Shown here in pieces: positions 16,517-25,115 of a DNA stretch of 64,000 nucleotides. Where the stretch lies: the NCBI GenBank assembly GCA_965243145.1, contig CBDEUB010000002.1, positions 2,604,001-2,668,000 of the forward strand, written 5' to 3'. A program made the translations under genes and the position numbers. Source of the stretch: CBDBLK01 sp965243145. Its GTDB lineage: Bacteria > Bdellovibrionota > Bacteriovoracia > Bacteriovoracales > Bacteriovoracaceae. The notes under the pieces are model-generated. The model saw only the letters and a program-made list of their open reading frames with translations, searched no databases and was not told the DNA's origin. The number at the start of each line of letters is the position of its first letter. Position 1 is the stretch's first letter.

Positions 16517-17359
16517 TTAGAGTTGGACTTCCAAAACATACCACTCTTCGTTCTTGGATGGCCTGTAAAATTTGGCGGATGATCGGAAAGGGTGTTGCAA
16601 AATGTGTTTAAAAAAAGTGGCCACCCAATTTTCGGCAAAACCGCCGCTGTAGGGGTCACTTTTCCAGAGGTGATAATCCATGACATCCCGATTCGGCCTG
16701 AATTTGACTGCCATTTTCTTTTTCTTCCGGTTCAGATAATCCAAGGCATAGGAGTGGTTTTTTTCGTAGTTTGGCAGACGCTGGATGGCCGTCTCAATTC
16801 TGGAAAAAAGATCGGGAATCCGTATCACTTCATTTTGCAAAGTCCCCACTTTTCCCATTAAGTAGGACATAAAATCGTCGATTTCCCTTTGGGTTTTCAG
16901 TTTTCCGTGCATGCGCAAATGCTGGATAATCCTCAAGTGAAAATTGATGCTGACAGGGTTGGCAGAATTGAAGAAATAGAGTTCATCGACTCCTTGGTGT
17001 TGGCAAAAGGCCTTGAAGTCCGACGGCGAAAAATAGCACAGAAAGAGCAAGCGAAAGATTTTCCCCAGTTTCCCGCTGGACAACTGGTATTTCCAATCCT
17101 TGGGAGTTTGAAAAACCTGGGCATCGCGGCCCTGGTTTTCCAATTCGATATGGCCTTCTCGAATGGGGTCGCCTCGGTAGCCAAAGTGCTGCCGCAGCTT
17201 GTTCTCCTGAATAAAATTCATACAGTTTTTGCCTGCTTCCAGACGGCTGACGGTGGTGGTGGAAATCCCCATAATTTGGCCTATTTCCCCCTGGTTGAGG
17301 CCATATACGCGGCGCAGATAGGTCAGCAGATTTGCAGTGTTAAGCGTTAAGAATTGCAC
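16517..17359 (-). CDS. XRE-type helix-turn-helix protein with unknown C-terminal domain
   Basis: The start is GTG 17359, with GAGGAGG about ten bases upstream. Residues 8-46 form a Cro/C1-type helix-turn-helix (LLTYLRRVYGLNQGEIGQIMG, then STTTVSRLEAGKN). The remaining 230 residues are not recognised. They are helical and aromatic-rich (LGKIFRLLFLCYFSP, INFHLRIIQHLRMHGKLKTQREIDDFMSYL, FKHILQHPFRSSAKFYRPS) and could sense a ligand or partner. The size of about 280 suggests a transcription regulator rather than a phage repressor. The stop codon coincides with the target duplication of element copy D, so the gene end was preserved by the duplication. Confidence 0.65.
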   Translation of the reverse strand: MQFLTLNTANLLTYLRRVYGLNQGEIGQIMGISTTTVSRLEAGKNCMNFIQENKLRQHFGYRGDPIREGHIELENQGRDAQVFQTPKDWKYQLSSGKLGKIFRLLFLCYFSPSDFKAFCQHQGVDELYFFNSANPVSINFHLRIIQHLRMHGKLKTQREIDDFMSYLMGKVGTLQNEVIRIPDLFSRIETAIQRLPNYEKNHSYALDYLNRKKKKMAVKFRPNRDVMDYHLWKSDPYSGGFAENWVATFFKHILQHPFRSSAKFYRPSKNEEWYVLEVQL

Positions 17360-17470
17360 CTGACAGTGGCCTCCTCGCAGTTAAGGACTTTTTGTATCAA
17401 CATGATTATGCTTTTATCACATTTTCGCCCTCCGTCCAATAAAAATATGGCCTGTTGTGTAGTTTTTTAA

Positions 17471-17493
17471 GATGCATTGCAATATAATGCATC
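17471..17493. other. inverted repeat GATGCATT-n7-AATGCATC
   Basis: A perfect 8-bp inverted repeat (17471-17478 and 17486-17493) lies in the gap between the GNAT and HTH genes, about 110 bases upstream of the HTH gene's start. It has no T run, so it might be an operator for the HTH protein; this is speculative. Confidence 0.35.
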
Positions 17494-17519
17494 GCATCTC
17501 ACGAACCTATTAAAATTGC

Positions 17520-18089
17520 TCAAAGCGTCTTTTTTCTGTAGGCCAACCAGTTTTCTTTGGCCAGTTCCCAAATTTCCTTTTCTTTGTACTTGGGGTTTAC
17601 GAAGCTGGCCAGTTCCGTTTTGACATAAGTGGCCCCCGTTTTTTCTTTGATGCGTCTCGATCTTTTGTTGCCAACGGCATTGGCAAAGATGAGCTTTTCA
17701 AAATTGAGGTGTAAAAAGGCATAGTCGAGTGTGGGGGCGATGGCCTCAGTCATATACCCTTTGCCCCAATGTTTTTTAGCGATCCAAAAACCCCTATTTT
17801 CGGGACGGCCTTTGCGCCACAGATCCACTGCCCCAATAACCTCTTCCGGTTGGCCTTTTTCAAAGATGGCCCAAGTCCAGCGATTTTGTCCTTGTTGCGG
17901 GAAAATAACATTGATGAAAAAGTCTTTGACTCCGCCTTTGGGGTATGGCCAGGGAACTTCGCAAGAAAGGTGTTGGATGACTTCGTAATCGACAAAGTTT
18001 TTTTCGTAAGATTCCGCATTGGAAATCCGTATTTCTCGCAAATGCAGTCGTTCGGTTTTTATCTCGGGAACTTTCGAGGTTTTTGCCAT
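17520..18089 (-). CDS. GNAT-family N-acetyltransferase (RimJ/RimL-like)
   Basis: The 189-residue product begins with the RimJ/L-type TERLHLREI and has VIGAVDLW, then the acetyl-CoA-binding region FWIAKKHWGKGYMTEAI (Q/R-x-x-G-x-G/A variant, here K-x-W-G-K-G-Y), followed by LNFEKLIFANAVGNKRSRRIKEKTGATYV. This matches acetyltransferases that modify ribosomal proteins or other amino groups; the substrate is unknown. ATG 18089 is preferred over a TTG two codons upstream. The gene lies between the HTH gene and tRNA-Leu, all on the minus strand. Confidence 0.85.
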   Translation of the reverse strand: MAKTSKVPEIKTERLHLREIRISNAESYEKNFVDYEVIQHLSCEVPWPYPKGGVKDFFINVIFPQQGQNRWTWAIFEKGQPEEVIGAVDLWRKGRPENRGFWIAKKHWGKGYMTEAIAPTLDYAFLHLNFEKLIFANAVGNKRSRRIKEKTGATYVKTELASFVNPKYKEKEIWELAKENWLAYRKKTL

Positions 18090-18147
18090 ACTCAATTTAG
18101 TAGAGGCAACTCAATTATCTCCACACTGGTTCGTCCTGTATCCAGAG

Positions 18148-18232
18148 TGGTGCCCAGAAAGGGACTCGAACCCCCACGCCGTAAGGCACCAGATCCTAAG
18201 TCTGGCGTGTCTACCAATTCCACCATCTGGGC
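18148..18232 (-). tRNA. tRNA-Leu (anticodon UAG)
   Basis: This 85-base gene has a 7-bp acceptor stem (GCCCAGA/TCTGGGC), a D-arm GGTGGAATTGGTAGACACG-type sequence, an anticodon stem CCAGA/TCTGG with loop CTTAGGA (anticodon TAG), and a long variable arm (GTGCCTTACGGCGT). The T-arm is GGGGGTTCGAGTCCC. The 3' CCA is encoded (TGG at 18148-18150 on the plus strand). It reads CUN codons. Confidence 0.97.
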
Positions 18233-18287
18233 AAAGCACATGAGCGCATTGTGGTGAATTTTCGCTCAAAAGTCAAAAGGCATTGCC

Positions 18288-19076
18288 CTACCTGGATTTG
18301 AGGTAGGCGATGAGGTGATCCATGTCTTCTTTGGAAAGATGGGTGTGTTTGGGCATTTTGCTGTAGCGGAATTGCTGGGGGTTTCTAATAAATTGGCGCA
18401 AATAGTTCTCGTCCCGGTATTCTAAAATATTTTTGGGGGCGGCGAGGTCGGGGCCAATGCGCCCGCCCTGGCGGTCGATGGCGTGGCAGCGGAAGCACTG
18501 GGAGCGAAAGACCTGATACCCCTTGTATTCGGCGGAGTCAGTGGCCTTGCCGGTGGGGTAGACTTTGGGGTAGCGGCCTTGCATGGTGATGAGGTGGATT
18601 TTGCTCACCGACCATGGCCAGGGGTAGGCGTTGGCGGTGGTTTGCCCCTCCTTTTCCCACACTAGAATGTAGGGAGCGGGGGAGACTTTTTTAAATCCCA
18701 CGGGTTCCCAGCCGGATTTTTGATCCAGGTCGCGGAAGGCCAGATAAGAGGTTTCCTTGAGCAGCAAATCCAGGGTGCTGTAGGCGCGGTATCCGTCGGT
18801 GGCCTCGAAAACCACTTCGCTGTGGGTTCCCCGGTGGAGCGCCTCTTTGTAGGCCGCCCGCAAAATGGGAGGCAGGGCCAGGCCGCGGTAGCGTTTTGTC
18901 CTCGATGCCGAGAAGTGATAGTGCAGTTCCAGGTCTTTGGCGGGGGCCACTTTTTTCATTTCCTCCAGAGTGAGGCGGCCAACCACTTTGTCCCCCAAGA
19001 GGAATTGAATCGGCGTGGCCCAGGCGGGGGAGAGTGCAAACCACAGGGCGGAAATGAGGTGCAAAAGAAAGTTCAC
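18288..19076 (-). CDS. secreted c-type cytochrome with an N-terminal molybdopterin-oxidoreductase-like domain
   Basis: The start is GTG 19076, which overlaps the oppF stop by four bases (GTGA) and opens a signal peptide (VNFLLHLISALWFALSPAWA). The 262-residue product has an N-terminal domain of about 140 residues with FEATDGYRAYSTLDLLLK and SPAPYILVWEKEG, reminiscent of small sulfite-oxidase-like domains but without an obvious molybdopterin-binding Cys. It then has a C-terminal cytochrome c domain with the heme motif CFRCH and a distal methionine (YSKMPKH). It is presumably a periplasmic electron carrier. Its coupling to the opp operon is unusual. The N-terminal domain assignment is tentative; the cytochrome part is firm. 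Confidence 0.8.
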   Translation of the reverse strand: MNFLLHLISALWFALSPAWATPIQFLLGDKVVGRLTLEEMKKVAPAKDLELHYHFSASRTKRYRGLALPPILRAAYKEALHRGTHSEVVFEATDGYRAYSTLDLLLKETSYLAFRDLDQKSGWEPVGFKKVSPAPYILVWEKEGQTTANAYPWPWSVSKIHLITMQGRYPKVYPTGKATDSAEYKGYQVFRSQCFRCHAIDRQGGRIGPDLAAPKNILEYRDENYLRQFIRNPQQFRYSKMPKHTHLSKEDMDHLIAYLKSR

Positions 19077-20053
19077 GGAGTCTCCAGTGGGTGGTGGCAG
19101 CGGTATTGGTGGGTGGCGCTTTGTTGGGTAACTTCGGGGTAATTCTTTTTGCACTCTTCGCTTGTGGCCCAACAACGGGGGGAAAAATGGCAGCCTGGGG
19201 GGGGATTGATGGGGGAGGCGACATCTCCCTGTAAAATAATGCGCTTTGAATTATGGCCCGGATTGGGCCTGGGGATGGCGGAAAAAAGGGCCTTGGTGTA
19301 GGGGTGGCGCGGGGCCTGGCACAGGTCTTGGGGCGTTCCCATCTCGACAATGTGGCCCAGGTACATGACCGCTATCTCCGAGGCGATATATTCGACCACT
19401 TTCAAGTCGTGGGTGATGAACAGGTAAGTGAGTTTGAGTTCCCTCTGCAAGTCGGTGAGCAGGTTGATGATTTGCGCCTGAACTGAAACATCGAGTGCCG
19501 AAACCGGCTCGTCGCAGACGATAAATTGCGGTTCCACCGCCAGCGCTCTGGCGATGCAGATGCGCTGCCGTTGCCCGCCGGAAAACTCGTGGGGATAGCG
19601 GTTGAGAGAGTCGGCGGGCAATTGGACTTGATCCAGCAGTTGCAGCAGACGCTTGCGGCGCTCTTCCCTTCCGGTATAGAGGGAGTGCACTTGGAGGGGT
19701 TCGGCCAAAATGCTTTTTAAAGTCATTCTGGGGTTGAGGGAGGCGTAGGGGTCTTGAAAGATAATTTGCATTTTTCGCCGCATCTGGCGCATTTGCGTTT
19801 TGTTCAGGCGGGTGATGTCTTGCCCGTCAAAAAAAATATCTCCCGCCGTAGGCGTGATCAGGCGCAGGAGACTGCGGCCGAGGGTGGTCTTTCCGCAACC
19901 CGACTCGCCGACCAGTCCCAAAGTTTGCCCCCTTTGAATTTTGAAACTGGCACTGTTGACCGCTTTGACTGTGCCAATTTGGCGTCCCAAGAGTCCCCCG
20001 GTAATGGGGAAGTGTTTGGTTAAATTTTTAACCTCTAACAGTGGAGCAGACAT
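19073..20053 (-). CDS. oppF: oligopeptide ABC transporter ATP-binding protein OppF
   Basis: This is the second nucleotide-binding subunit of a peptide importer. ATG 20053 is chosen because AAGGA precedes it and MSAPLLEVKNLTKHF matches the usual OppF N-terminus. The protein has a Walker A (GESGCGKTT), a Q-loop (FQDPYASLNPRM), an ABC signature (FSGGQRQR), a Walker B (FIVCDEPVSALD) and a switch His (FITHD). The C-terminal oligopeptide/dipeptide region contains HPYTKALFSAIP, with Cys residues in C-x-F-x-x-x-C...C..C that in OppD/F-type proteins bind a cluster. It overlaps oppD by 26 bases and the cytochrome gene by four. Confidence 0.94.
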   Translation of the reverse strand: MSAPLLEVKNLTKHFPITGGLLGRQIGTVKAVNSASFKIQRGQTLGLVGESGCGKTTLGRSLLRLITPTAGDIFFDGQDITRLNKTQMRQMRRKMQIIFQDPYASLNPRMTLKSILAEPLQVHSLYTGREERRKRLLQLLDQVQLPADSLNRYPHEFSGGQRQRICIARALAVEPQFIVCDEPVSALDVSVQAQIINLLTDLQRELKLTYLFITHDLKVVEYIASEIAVMYLGHIVEMGTPQDLCQAPRHPYTKALFSAIPRPNPGHNSKRIILQGDVASPINPPPGCHFSPRCWATSEECKKNYPEVTQQSATHQYRCHHPLETP

Positions 20054-21053
20054 CGGCCTTTCCTTCATTCAAGGGGTGAAAACAGGACACCGCATGTCCT
20101 TGGCCAAGGGCCTCCAGTTGGGGCCGGCCACATTCTCCCCGGCACTTGTCGGTGGCGTGGGGGCAGCGGTTTTGAAAAGAGCATCCCGGGGGAAGTTCCA
20201 ACAGGGAGGGCACCATGCCCTCGATGGTATTGAGCCGTTCCTTTTTGCTGTTGGTGGTGCTGTCGTAGGCGGGAATGGATTGGATCAATCCTTGAGTATA
20301 GGGGTGGCGGGGATTGTTGAACAGGGATTTAACTCCGGTTTGTTCGACGATCTGCCCGCAGTACATGACCGCCACATCGTCGCACACTTCGGCGATAACC
20401 CCCAGGTCGTGGGTGATCATGATCATACCCATGCCCAGTTCCCTTTGCAGCTTTTGCATCAGTTCCAAAATTTGCGCTTGAATGGTGACATCCAGGGCGG
20501 TGGTGGGTTCGTCGGCAATCAGAATGTCGGGCCGACAAGACAGGGACATGGCGATCATCACCCGTTGGCGCATTCCGCCTGAGAGTTGGTGGGGGTACTC
20601 ACCCAGTCTTTTTTGGGGGGCGGGGATGCCCACCAGTTGGAGCATTTCGACAGTTTTGTCCAGTCGTTCCCGCCGGGAAAGTTCACTTTGGTGCAGTTTG
20701 AACACTTCTCCAATTTGATCGCCCACGGTGTAGACCGGATTGAGCGAGGTCATGGGTTCTTGAAAAATCATGGCGATTTTATTGCCGCGAATCCGTCGCA
20801 TTTCCGCCGCGGGAAGAGACAGCAGATTGTTATCCCGATAGAGTATCTTCCCTTGAGTCACCCGCCCGGGGGGATGGGGGATGAGTCCCATGATGGACAG
20901 GGCGGTGACCGATTTTCCCGAACCCGACTCTCCCACGATGCCTAAGGTTTTGCCCTTGAAGACTTCAAAATTTACCCCGTCCACTGCCTTGGCCACGCCG
21001 CCGTCGGTTTGAAATTCGACGCATAGATTTTCAACCGAAAGTATTTTTTCCAC
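20028..21053 (-). CDS. oppD: oligopeptide ABC transporter ATP-binding protein OppD
   Basis: This is the first nucleotide-binding subunit of the peptide importer, with Walker A GESGSGKSV, Q-loop FQEPMTSLNP, signature LSGGMRQR, Walker B ILIADEPTTALD and switch MITHDLG. The C-terminal oligopeptide-type region has HPYTQGLIQSIP and CSFQNRCPHATDKC. GTG 21053 begins the conserved part (VEKILSVENLCVEF). The same frame is open through element copy E back to ATG 21230, directly after the oppC stop, which would add 59 element-derived residues. Which start is used cannot be settled from sequence; copy E has replaced the native upstream region, and no good ribosome site precedes the GTG. Confidence 0.9.
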   Translation of the reverse strand: MEKILSVENLCVEFQTDGGVAKAVDGVNFEVFKGKTLGIVGESGSGKSVTALSIMGLIPHPPGRVTQGKILYRDNNLLSLPAAEMRRIRGNKIAMIFQEPMTSLNPVYTVGDQIGEVFKLHQSELSRRERLDKTVEMLQLVGIPAPQKRLGEYPHQLSGGMRQRVMIAMSLSCRPDILIADEPTTALDVTIQAQILELMQKLQRELGMGMIMITHDLGVIAEVCDDVAVMYCGQIVEQTGVKSLFNNPRHPYTQGLIQSIPAYDSTTNSKKERLNTIEGMVPSLLELPPGCSFQNRCPHATDKCRGECGRPQLEALGQGHAVSCFHPLNEGKADVCSTVRG

Positions 21054-21058
21054 TACTT

Positions 21059-21228
21059 GTAACTTCCCACACTTCAGGCCATCTTGTGATTCAGCTTCGC
21101 CATCGCTCCCTGCGGCGTGCAGGGAGCACACCTCAGTCGCTCTGTCTTGCTTTACCCCAATCTGACCTAAATTGTGAGAAGTTACCGTGCTTTTACTATA
21201 GTTTTGTATTTGAGTATGAGTGGTTGCC
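21059..21228 (-). repeat. palindromic MITE-like element, copy E (short form), in the opp operon
   Basis: It begins GTAACTTCCCACACTTCAGG, has the opposite half CCTAAATTGTGAGAAGTTAC at about 21167-21186, and ends with the tail TGCTTTTACTATAGTTTTG...TTTGAG plus 14 bases. It lacks the extra internal module. It sits between oppC and oppD, and its last base helps form an ATG that opens an in-frame extension of OppD. The target duplication is not recognisable. Confidence 0.85.
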
Positions 21229-21230
21229 AT

Positions 21231-22091
21231 TTATTTGCCTTTGAGTTTGGGGTCGAGGGCATCCCTCAAAGCGTCGCCCAAAAGGTTGAATGCCAGGACG
21301 ATGAGAAACATGGCAAAGGTGGCCGCCGCCAATTGCCACCAATTCCCCCGCGCCAATTCCAATTTGGCATCGTTGATCATGGTTCCCCAGGATGGCCGGC
21401 CTTGCACGCCGAGGCCTAAATAGGAGAGGATGACTTCCGACTTGATGGCAATTTGAAATTGCAGTGAAAAGTTGATGATGACGATGTGGAGCACATTGGG
21501 GATGATATGCTTGCACAGTTTTCGGGCCTCGCTGCTGCCGATGGCCGCCGCCGCGTGGACATACTCGCGGCCTTGGTGACGGATGACTTCCCCGCGGATC
21601 AGGCGGCACAAGTGCACCCAACTGGTCAGGCCTAGGGCCAGGTACACCGACAAAAGGCCCTTTTCCCCCAAGATAAAAGTGATCGCCACCAACAGCATAA
21701 TGTAGGGAATGGAGTTAAAAGTGGTGTAAAACCAGACGATGAGTTCGTCGATTTTTCCGCCAAAATAACCTGCTATGGCCCCCAGGGTGACGCCGATGAT
21801 GGCCGAGAGGATGGCGGTGACCAATCCTACGGAAATGGCGACTTCCGCCCCCTTGATGGTTTTGTAAAAGACCGAGCGGCCGAACAGGTCGAGGCCAAAC
21901 CAGTATTGCCAACTCGGAGGGGCGTAGGAGGGGCCAACCTCTTCGCTCCAGTTGGCGGCAATCAGGCCGCTGGCGCTTGCTATGGCCAAAATGACATAAA
22001 AGCACACGATGGTGAGGGCCACAACGGCGGTGCGATCGGAGAGCAGTTGCCTCCAGGCGTGTTGCCACAGGGAGCGGGAGGTGCCCCTCAC
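21231..22091 (-). CDS. oppC: oligopeptide ABC transporter permease OppC
   Basis: The 286-residue inner-membrane permease starts at GTG 22091, overlapping the oppB stop by four bases. It shows the DppC/OppC layout: an N-terminal transmembrane segment (VVALTIVCFYVILAIASASG), a periplasmic loop with the sequence FGLDLFGRSVFYKTIKGAEVAISVG, then five more segments. The EAA loop (EYVHAAAAIGSSEARKLCKHIIPNVLHIVII) contacts the ATPases. Together with OppB it forms the peptide-conducting channel. No truncation is seen; its stop codon TAA is directly followed by element copy E. Confidence 0.93.
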   Translation of the reverse strand: MRGTSRSLWQHAWRQLLSDRTAVVALTIVCFYVILAIASASGLIAANWSEEVGPSYAPPSWQYWFGLDLFGRSVFYKTIKGAEVAISVGLVTAILSAIIGVTLGAIAGYFGGKIDELIVWFYTTFNSIPYIMLLVAITFILGEKGLLSVYLALGLTSWVHLCRLIRGEVIRHQGREYVHAAAAIGSSEARKLCKHIIPNVLHIVIINFSLQFQIAIKSEVILSYLGLGVQGRPSWGTMINDAKLELARGNWWQLAAATFAMFLIVLAFNLLGDALRDALDPKLKGK

Positions 22092-23029
22092 GACAACCTC
22101 ACTCTGGGGTCGACTACGGTGTAGAGCACATCGGTGATCACGCTAAAGAGGATATAGGCCACCGATGACAGCACTGTCATCGCCTTGATCACGGGAAAGT
22201 CCGAGGAGTTGATCGCCTCCAAGGTGATGGAACCCAGTCCGGGGATGGAGAAAAAACTTTCGAGGAGGAGTGCCCCCAAAATCAAAAAGGGCAGTTGGAT
22301 CACCACATAGGTGAGGATCGAAACCATGGCGTTTTTTAGCACATGTTTAAACAGCACTTTTTTTTCCGACAGGCCCTTGGCGCGGGCGGTGCGGACATAG
22401 TCCTGGTAGATTTCGTCGAGGATGACAGTGCGGTAAAAGCGCACATCGGGGCCAACCGACAACACCACCCAGATCAAAATGGGCAACAGGATGTAGGGAA
22501 TAAAGTAGGGGAATCCCTCTTCGTAACCGGAAATTTCAAACCACCCCAATTTGAAGGCAAAAAACCACTGCCCGAACAGAATATAGGCCAGGGCGGAGAT
22601 GGACATCAGGGCCACGCAAAAGACGACGGCGATGCGATCGATATTTTTGCCCCGGTAAAAGGAAACCAACAGGGAGATGGAGATGGCCACCAGAGTGGAG
22701 AGGGTAAAGGCGGGGAGGGAAACAGTGAGCGAGGGAACCATGCCGGCCTTGATCATTTCAAAGATTTCTTGGCGGGTCGACCAGGAGCGGCCGAAGTCGA
22801 AGGTAAAGGCCGATTTCACAATGTCGATATACTGTTGCCACAGGGGGCGGTCGAGTCCCAGTTCAATGCGCAGTTCTTGGATTTGTTTGAGGGTGGCGTG
22901 TTTCCCCAGCATGATCAGCGCTGGGTCAGGGGAAACCAGGTTGAACAAGACGAAGACGATCAGGCACACGCCCAAGAGTACGGGGATGACATAGAGGAGT
23001 CTTCTGATAACATAAGCGTATAAGTTCAC
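22088..23029 (-). CDS. oppB: oligopeptide ABC transporter permease OppB
   Basis: The 313-residue permease begins at GTG 23029, 10 bases after oppA. Its N-terminus (YVIRRLLYVIPVLLGVCLIVFVLF) is a typical first membrane segment of DppB/OppB. A periplasmic stretch follows (LGLDRPLWQQYIDIVKSAFTFDFGRSWSTRQEI), then five more segments. The EAA loop is DYVRTARAKGLSEKKVLFKHVLKNAMVSILTYV. It ends PGLGSITLEAINSSDFPVIKAM and a final segment, as usual for the family. Confidence 0.93.
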   Translation of the reverse strand: MNLYAYVIRRLLYVIPVLLGVCLIVFVLFNLVSPDPALIMLGKHATLKQIQELRIELGLDRPLWQQYIDIVKSAFTFDFGRSWSTRQEIFEMIKAGMVPSLTVSLPAFTLSTLVAISISLLVSFYRGKNIDRIAVVFCVALMSISALAYILFGQWFFAFKLGWFEISGYEEGFPYFIPYILLPILIWVVLSVGPDVRFYRTVILDEIYQDYVRTARAKGLSEKKVLFKHVLKNAMVSILTYVVIQLPFLILGALLLESFFSIPGLGSITLEAINSSDFPVIKAMTVLSSVAYILFSVITDVLYTVVDPRVRLS

Positions 23030-23039
23030 GCTCTCGCCC

Positions 23040-24821
23040 CTACATTTTTTTCAGAACTTCGGCCTTTTTCTTGAGATCAATGTCCAAATACGCGGCCATG
23101 CCGGCGGAGAAATCGGTGGGCACATAGTTGACAAGCCAAGCGTGGCGCAAAATATAGGCCTGGCGATGAACTCCGTAGATTAGGGGCGCTTCCTCGGCGG
23201 CCATGCGGTTGAGTTGCTGATAAATTTGGGTGCGCTGGGGACTGTCTTGCATGAGGGCCGCGCGGGCAAAGAGGCGATTAAATTTGGGGTTGTCGTAACC
23301 GGAACCGTTGGCCCCGGGGGCGCGGTTCGGCCCGTAGAGCAGTTGCAGGAAATTTTCCGCGTCGGGGTAGTCCGCCCCCCAGGCAATTCCGTAAGTCATC
23401 ACTTTGCGAGTGGTGATTTTCTTTTGCAATTCTGGCCAGGGGTTTTGCACCACTCTAATGTTGACGCCAATTTGTTCCATTTGCTTTTTAAAGTACTCTC
23501 CAATTTGGCGCGAGGTGGTTCCACTGGGACAGTCGTAAGTGATCTCGGGAAGGCCCTTGCCGCCGGGATAACCCGCCTTGGCCAAAAGCTCTTTGGCGCG
23601 CTTCAAGTTCTCGGCACTGCCTTGCCCTCGGTAGGGACTGCGGTACCCTTCAATGTGGCCAGCGATGCCCGGGGGAACCAGGGACTGGGCGGGCAGGCCC
23701 GTGTTGTTGTAAAACAATTGGTTGGAGCGGCCAATGTCGTAGGCCAGAGACATGGCCCGGCGGAGTTCTGCCGACTGGAACAATTTGAGGTCGTGGTTAA
23801 AGGCGCTGTAGGTGACATCCAGAGAGGGGGAGATCAGCAGTTCGATACCCTTTTCTTTGAGGTCGGGAACCAGGTTTTTGGCATCGGGCACGGCCGCCTC
23901 GAAATTGTCTTTGGGAATACCCAAAAAATCCACATTGCCGCGCCTGAAGTTGAGCCAGCGCGGTTGTTCTTCCTCGATAATGTTGACCACGATGCCGTTC
24001 ACCAGGGGAAGGCGCTTCCCGCAGGAGGCGCGGGCGATCGCCTTATACGCCGCGGAGGCATGCGCTTCGCAGGGAAAAGTTTTTTCCCGGTAGTTGGGGT
24101 TTTTCAGATAGACAATTTTTTTGGTGCGCTTGAACACACCTCCTTGAATCATAAATGGGCCAGTGCCCACCGGGTGGTTGAGAAACTCCTTGCCGTAGCG
24201 ATCGACGACTTCGCGGGCGACGGCGAAGGTGAAGGGCATCGCCAGGGCGTAGAGGAATTGGGGAAACGGTTTGGACAGGGTAAATTGCAGGGTGTGACTG
24301 TCCAGCGCTTTGAGTCCCTCGACGGTTTCGTCGTAGTTGGTTTTCGGGCGCTCTGCGTATTTGTCGCGCCATTGGTTGAGGCCCTTGATCTTGCCGTCGA
24401 GCAACCACCACCCCAGGCCTTGCAGTTTGGGATCCGCCAGGCGCTTGATGGAGTAGACAAAATCCTGCGCCGTCAGTTCGCGGCCCTTCCCTTCAGCGAA
24501 AGCGGCGTCGTCTTGGAATTTGATCCCTTTTTTGATTTTAAAGGTGTAAATAAGCCCGTTTTTGCTGGGCCGAGGGATGGCCTCCGCCAAGTTGGGTTTG
24601 AGTGCGTAGGGGCGTTGCAGGTAGTGGTACTCCAACAGGCCTTCGTAAATTCTGGCCACTTCGTTGGATGAGTAGAGGTCGTTGGTGTAGATGGGATCCA
24701 TGCCCTTGATTTGTGAACCCACTGCGACATTAAGCACTGGGCCAGAGATTTGATCCCGTTTGGCGATGCAAGACCACAGGGCCAGAGGAAGAAGCAAGGT
24801 CAATAAAATTTGCTGGAACAC
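23040..24821 (-). CDS. oppA: oligopeptide-binding lipoprotein OppA (solute-binding family 5)
   Basis: GTG 24821 is the start: AAGGAGG lies seven bases upstream and a lipoprotein signal follows (VFQQILLTLLLPLALWSC). The frame is open further upstream without these features. The 593-residue protein has the family-5 hallmarks YEGLLEYHYLQ, LAEAIPRPSKNGLIYTFKIKKGIKFQDD, VYSIKRLADP, VGTGPFMI, LRRAMSLAYDIGRSNQLFYNN and ARAALMQDSPQRTQIYQQLN. Tethered to the membrane facing the periplasm, it would deliver peptides to OppBCDF. It is the first gene of the operon. Ligand range cannot be read from the sequence. Confidence 0.93.
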   Translation of the reverse strand: MFQQILLTLLLPLALWSCIAKRDQISGPVLNVAVGSQIKGMDPIYTNDLYSSNEVARIYEGLLEYHYLQRPYALKPNLAEAIPRPSKNGLIYTFKIKKGIKFQDDAAFAEGKGRELTAQDFVYSIKRLADPKLQGLGWWLLDGKIKGLNQWRDKYAERPKTNYDETVEGLKALDSHTLQFTLSKPFPQFLYALAMPFTFAVAREVVDRYGKEFLNHPVGTGPFMIQGGVFKRTKKIVYLKNPNYREKTFPCEAHASAAYKAIARASCGKRLPLVNGIVVNIIEEEQPRWLNFRRGNVDFLGIPKDNFEAAVPDAKNLVPDLKEKGIELLISPSLDVTYSAFNHDLKLFQSAELRRAMSLAYDIGRSNQLFYNNTGLPAQSLVPPGIAGHIEGYRSPYRGQGSAENLKRAKELLAKAGYPGGKGLPEITYDCPSGTTSRQIGEYFKKQMEQIGVNIRVVQNPWPELQKKITTRKVMTYGIAWGADYPDAENFLQLLYGPNRAPGANGSGYDNPKFNRLFARAALMQDSPQRTQIYQQLNRMAAEEAPLIYGVHRQAYILRHAWLVNYVPTDFSAGMAAYLDIDLKKKAEVLKKM

Positions 24822-25078
24822 GAAAAGGCCTCCTTCGTCAGAGTTTCGACTTAATAATCTAGGCAGTGTCGCGCAAGGTGAATTTATTGGCAAGACGAGG
24901 ATCAAGGGCCGATGACTCGATGCTGCTTATGGCCCGCATCTGTTGTCAAGGCCAAACTAAAAAAATACTGAGTTCATTAAGTCGGATTAAGCGGCCTTGA
25001 AAGGGCGGTTTGTGGGAGATTATTGGCCGTTGCAAAAAAAAATTAAAACTCTCCGTTAAGATTCATTTAATAATTTCT

Positions 25079-25106
25079 ATAGAGTCTCGATAATAGAGTC
25101 TCGATA
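25079..25106. repeat. two tandem 14-bp repeats upstream of the thermonuclease gene
   Basis: ATAGAGTCTCGATA occurs twice head to tail (25079-25092 and 25093-25106), ending nine bases before the ATG at 25116. Each copy contains the near-palindrome GAGTCTC. A binding site for a repressor is possible. Confidence 0.6.
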
Positions 25107-25115
25107 ACAATATTG

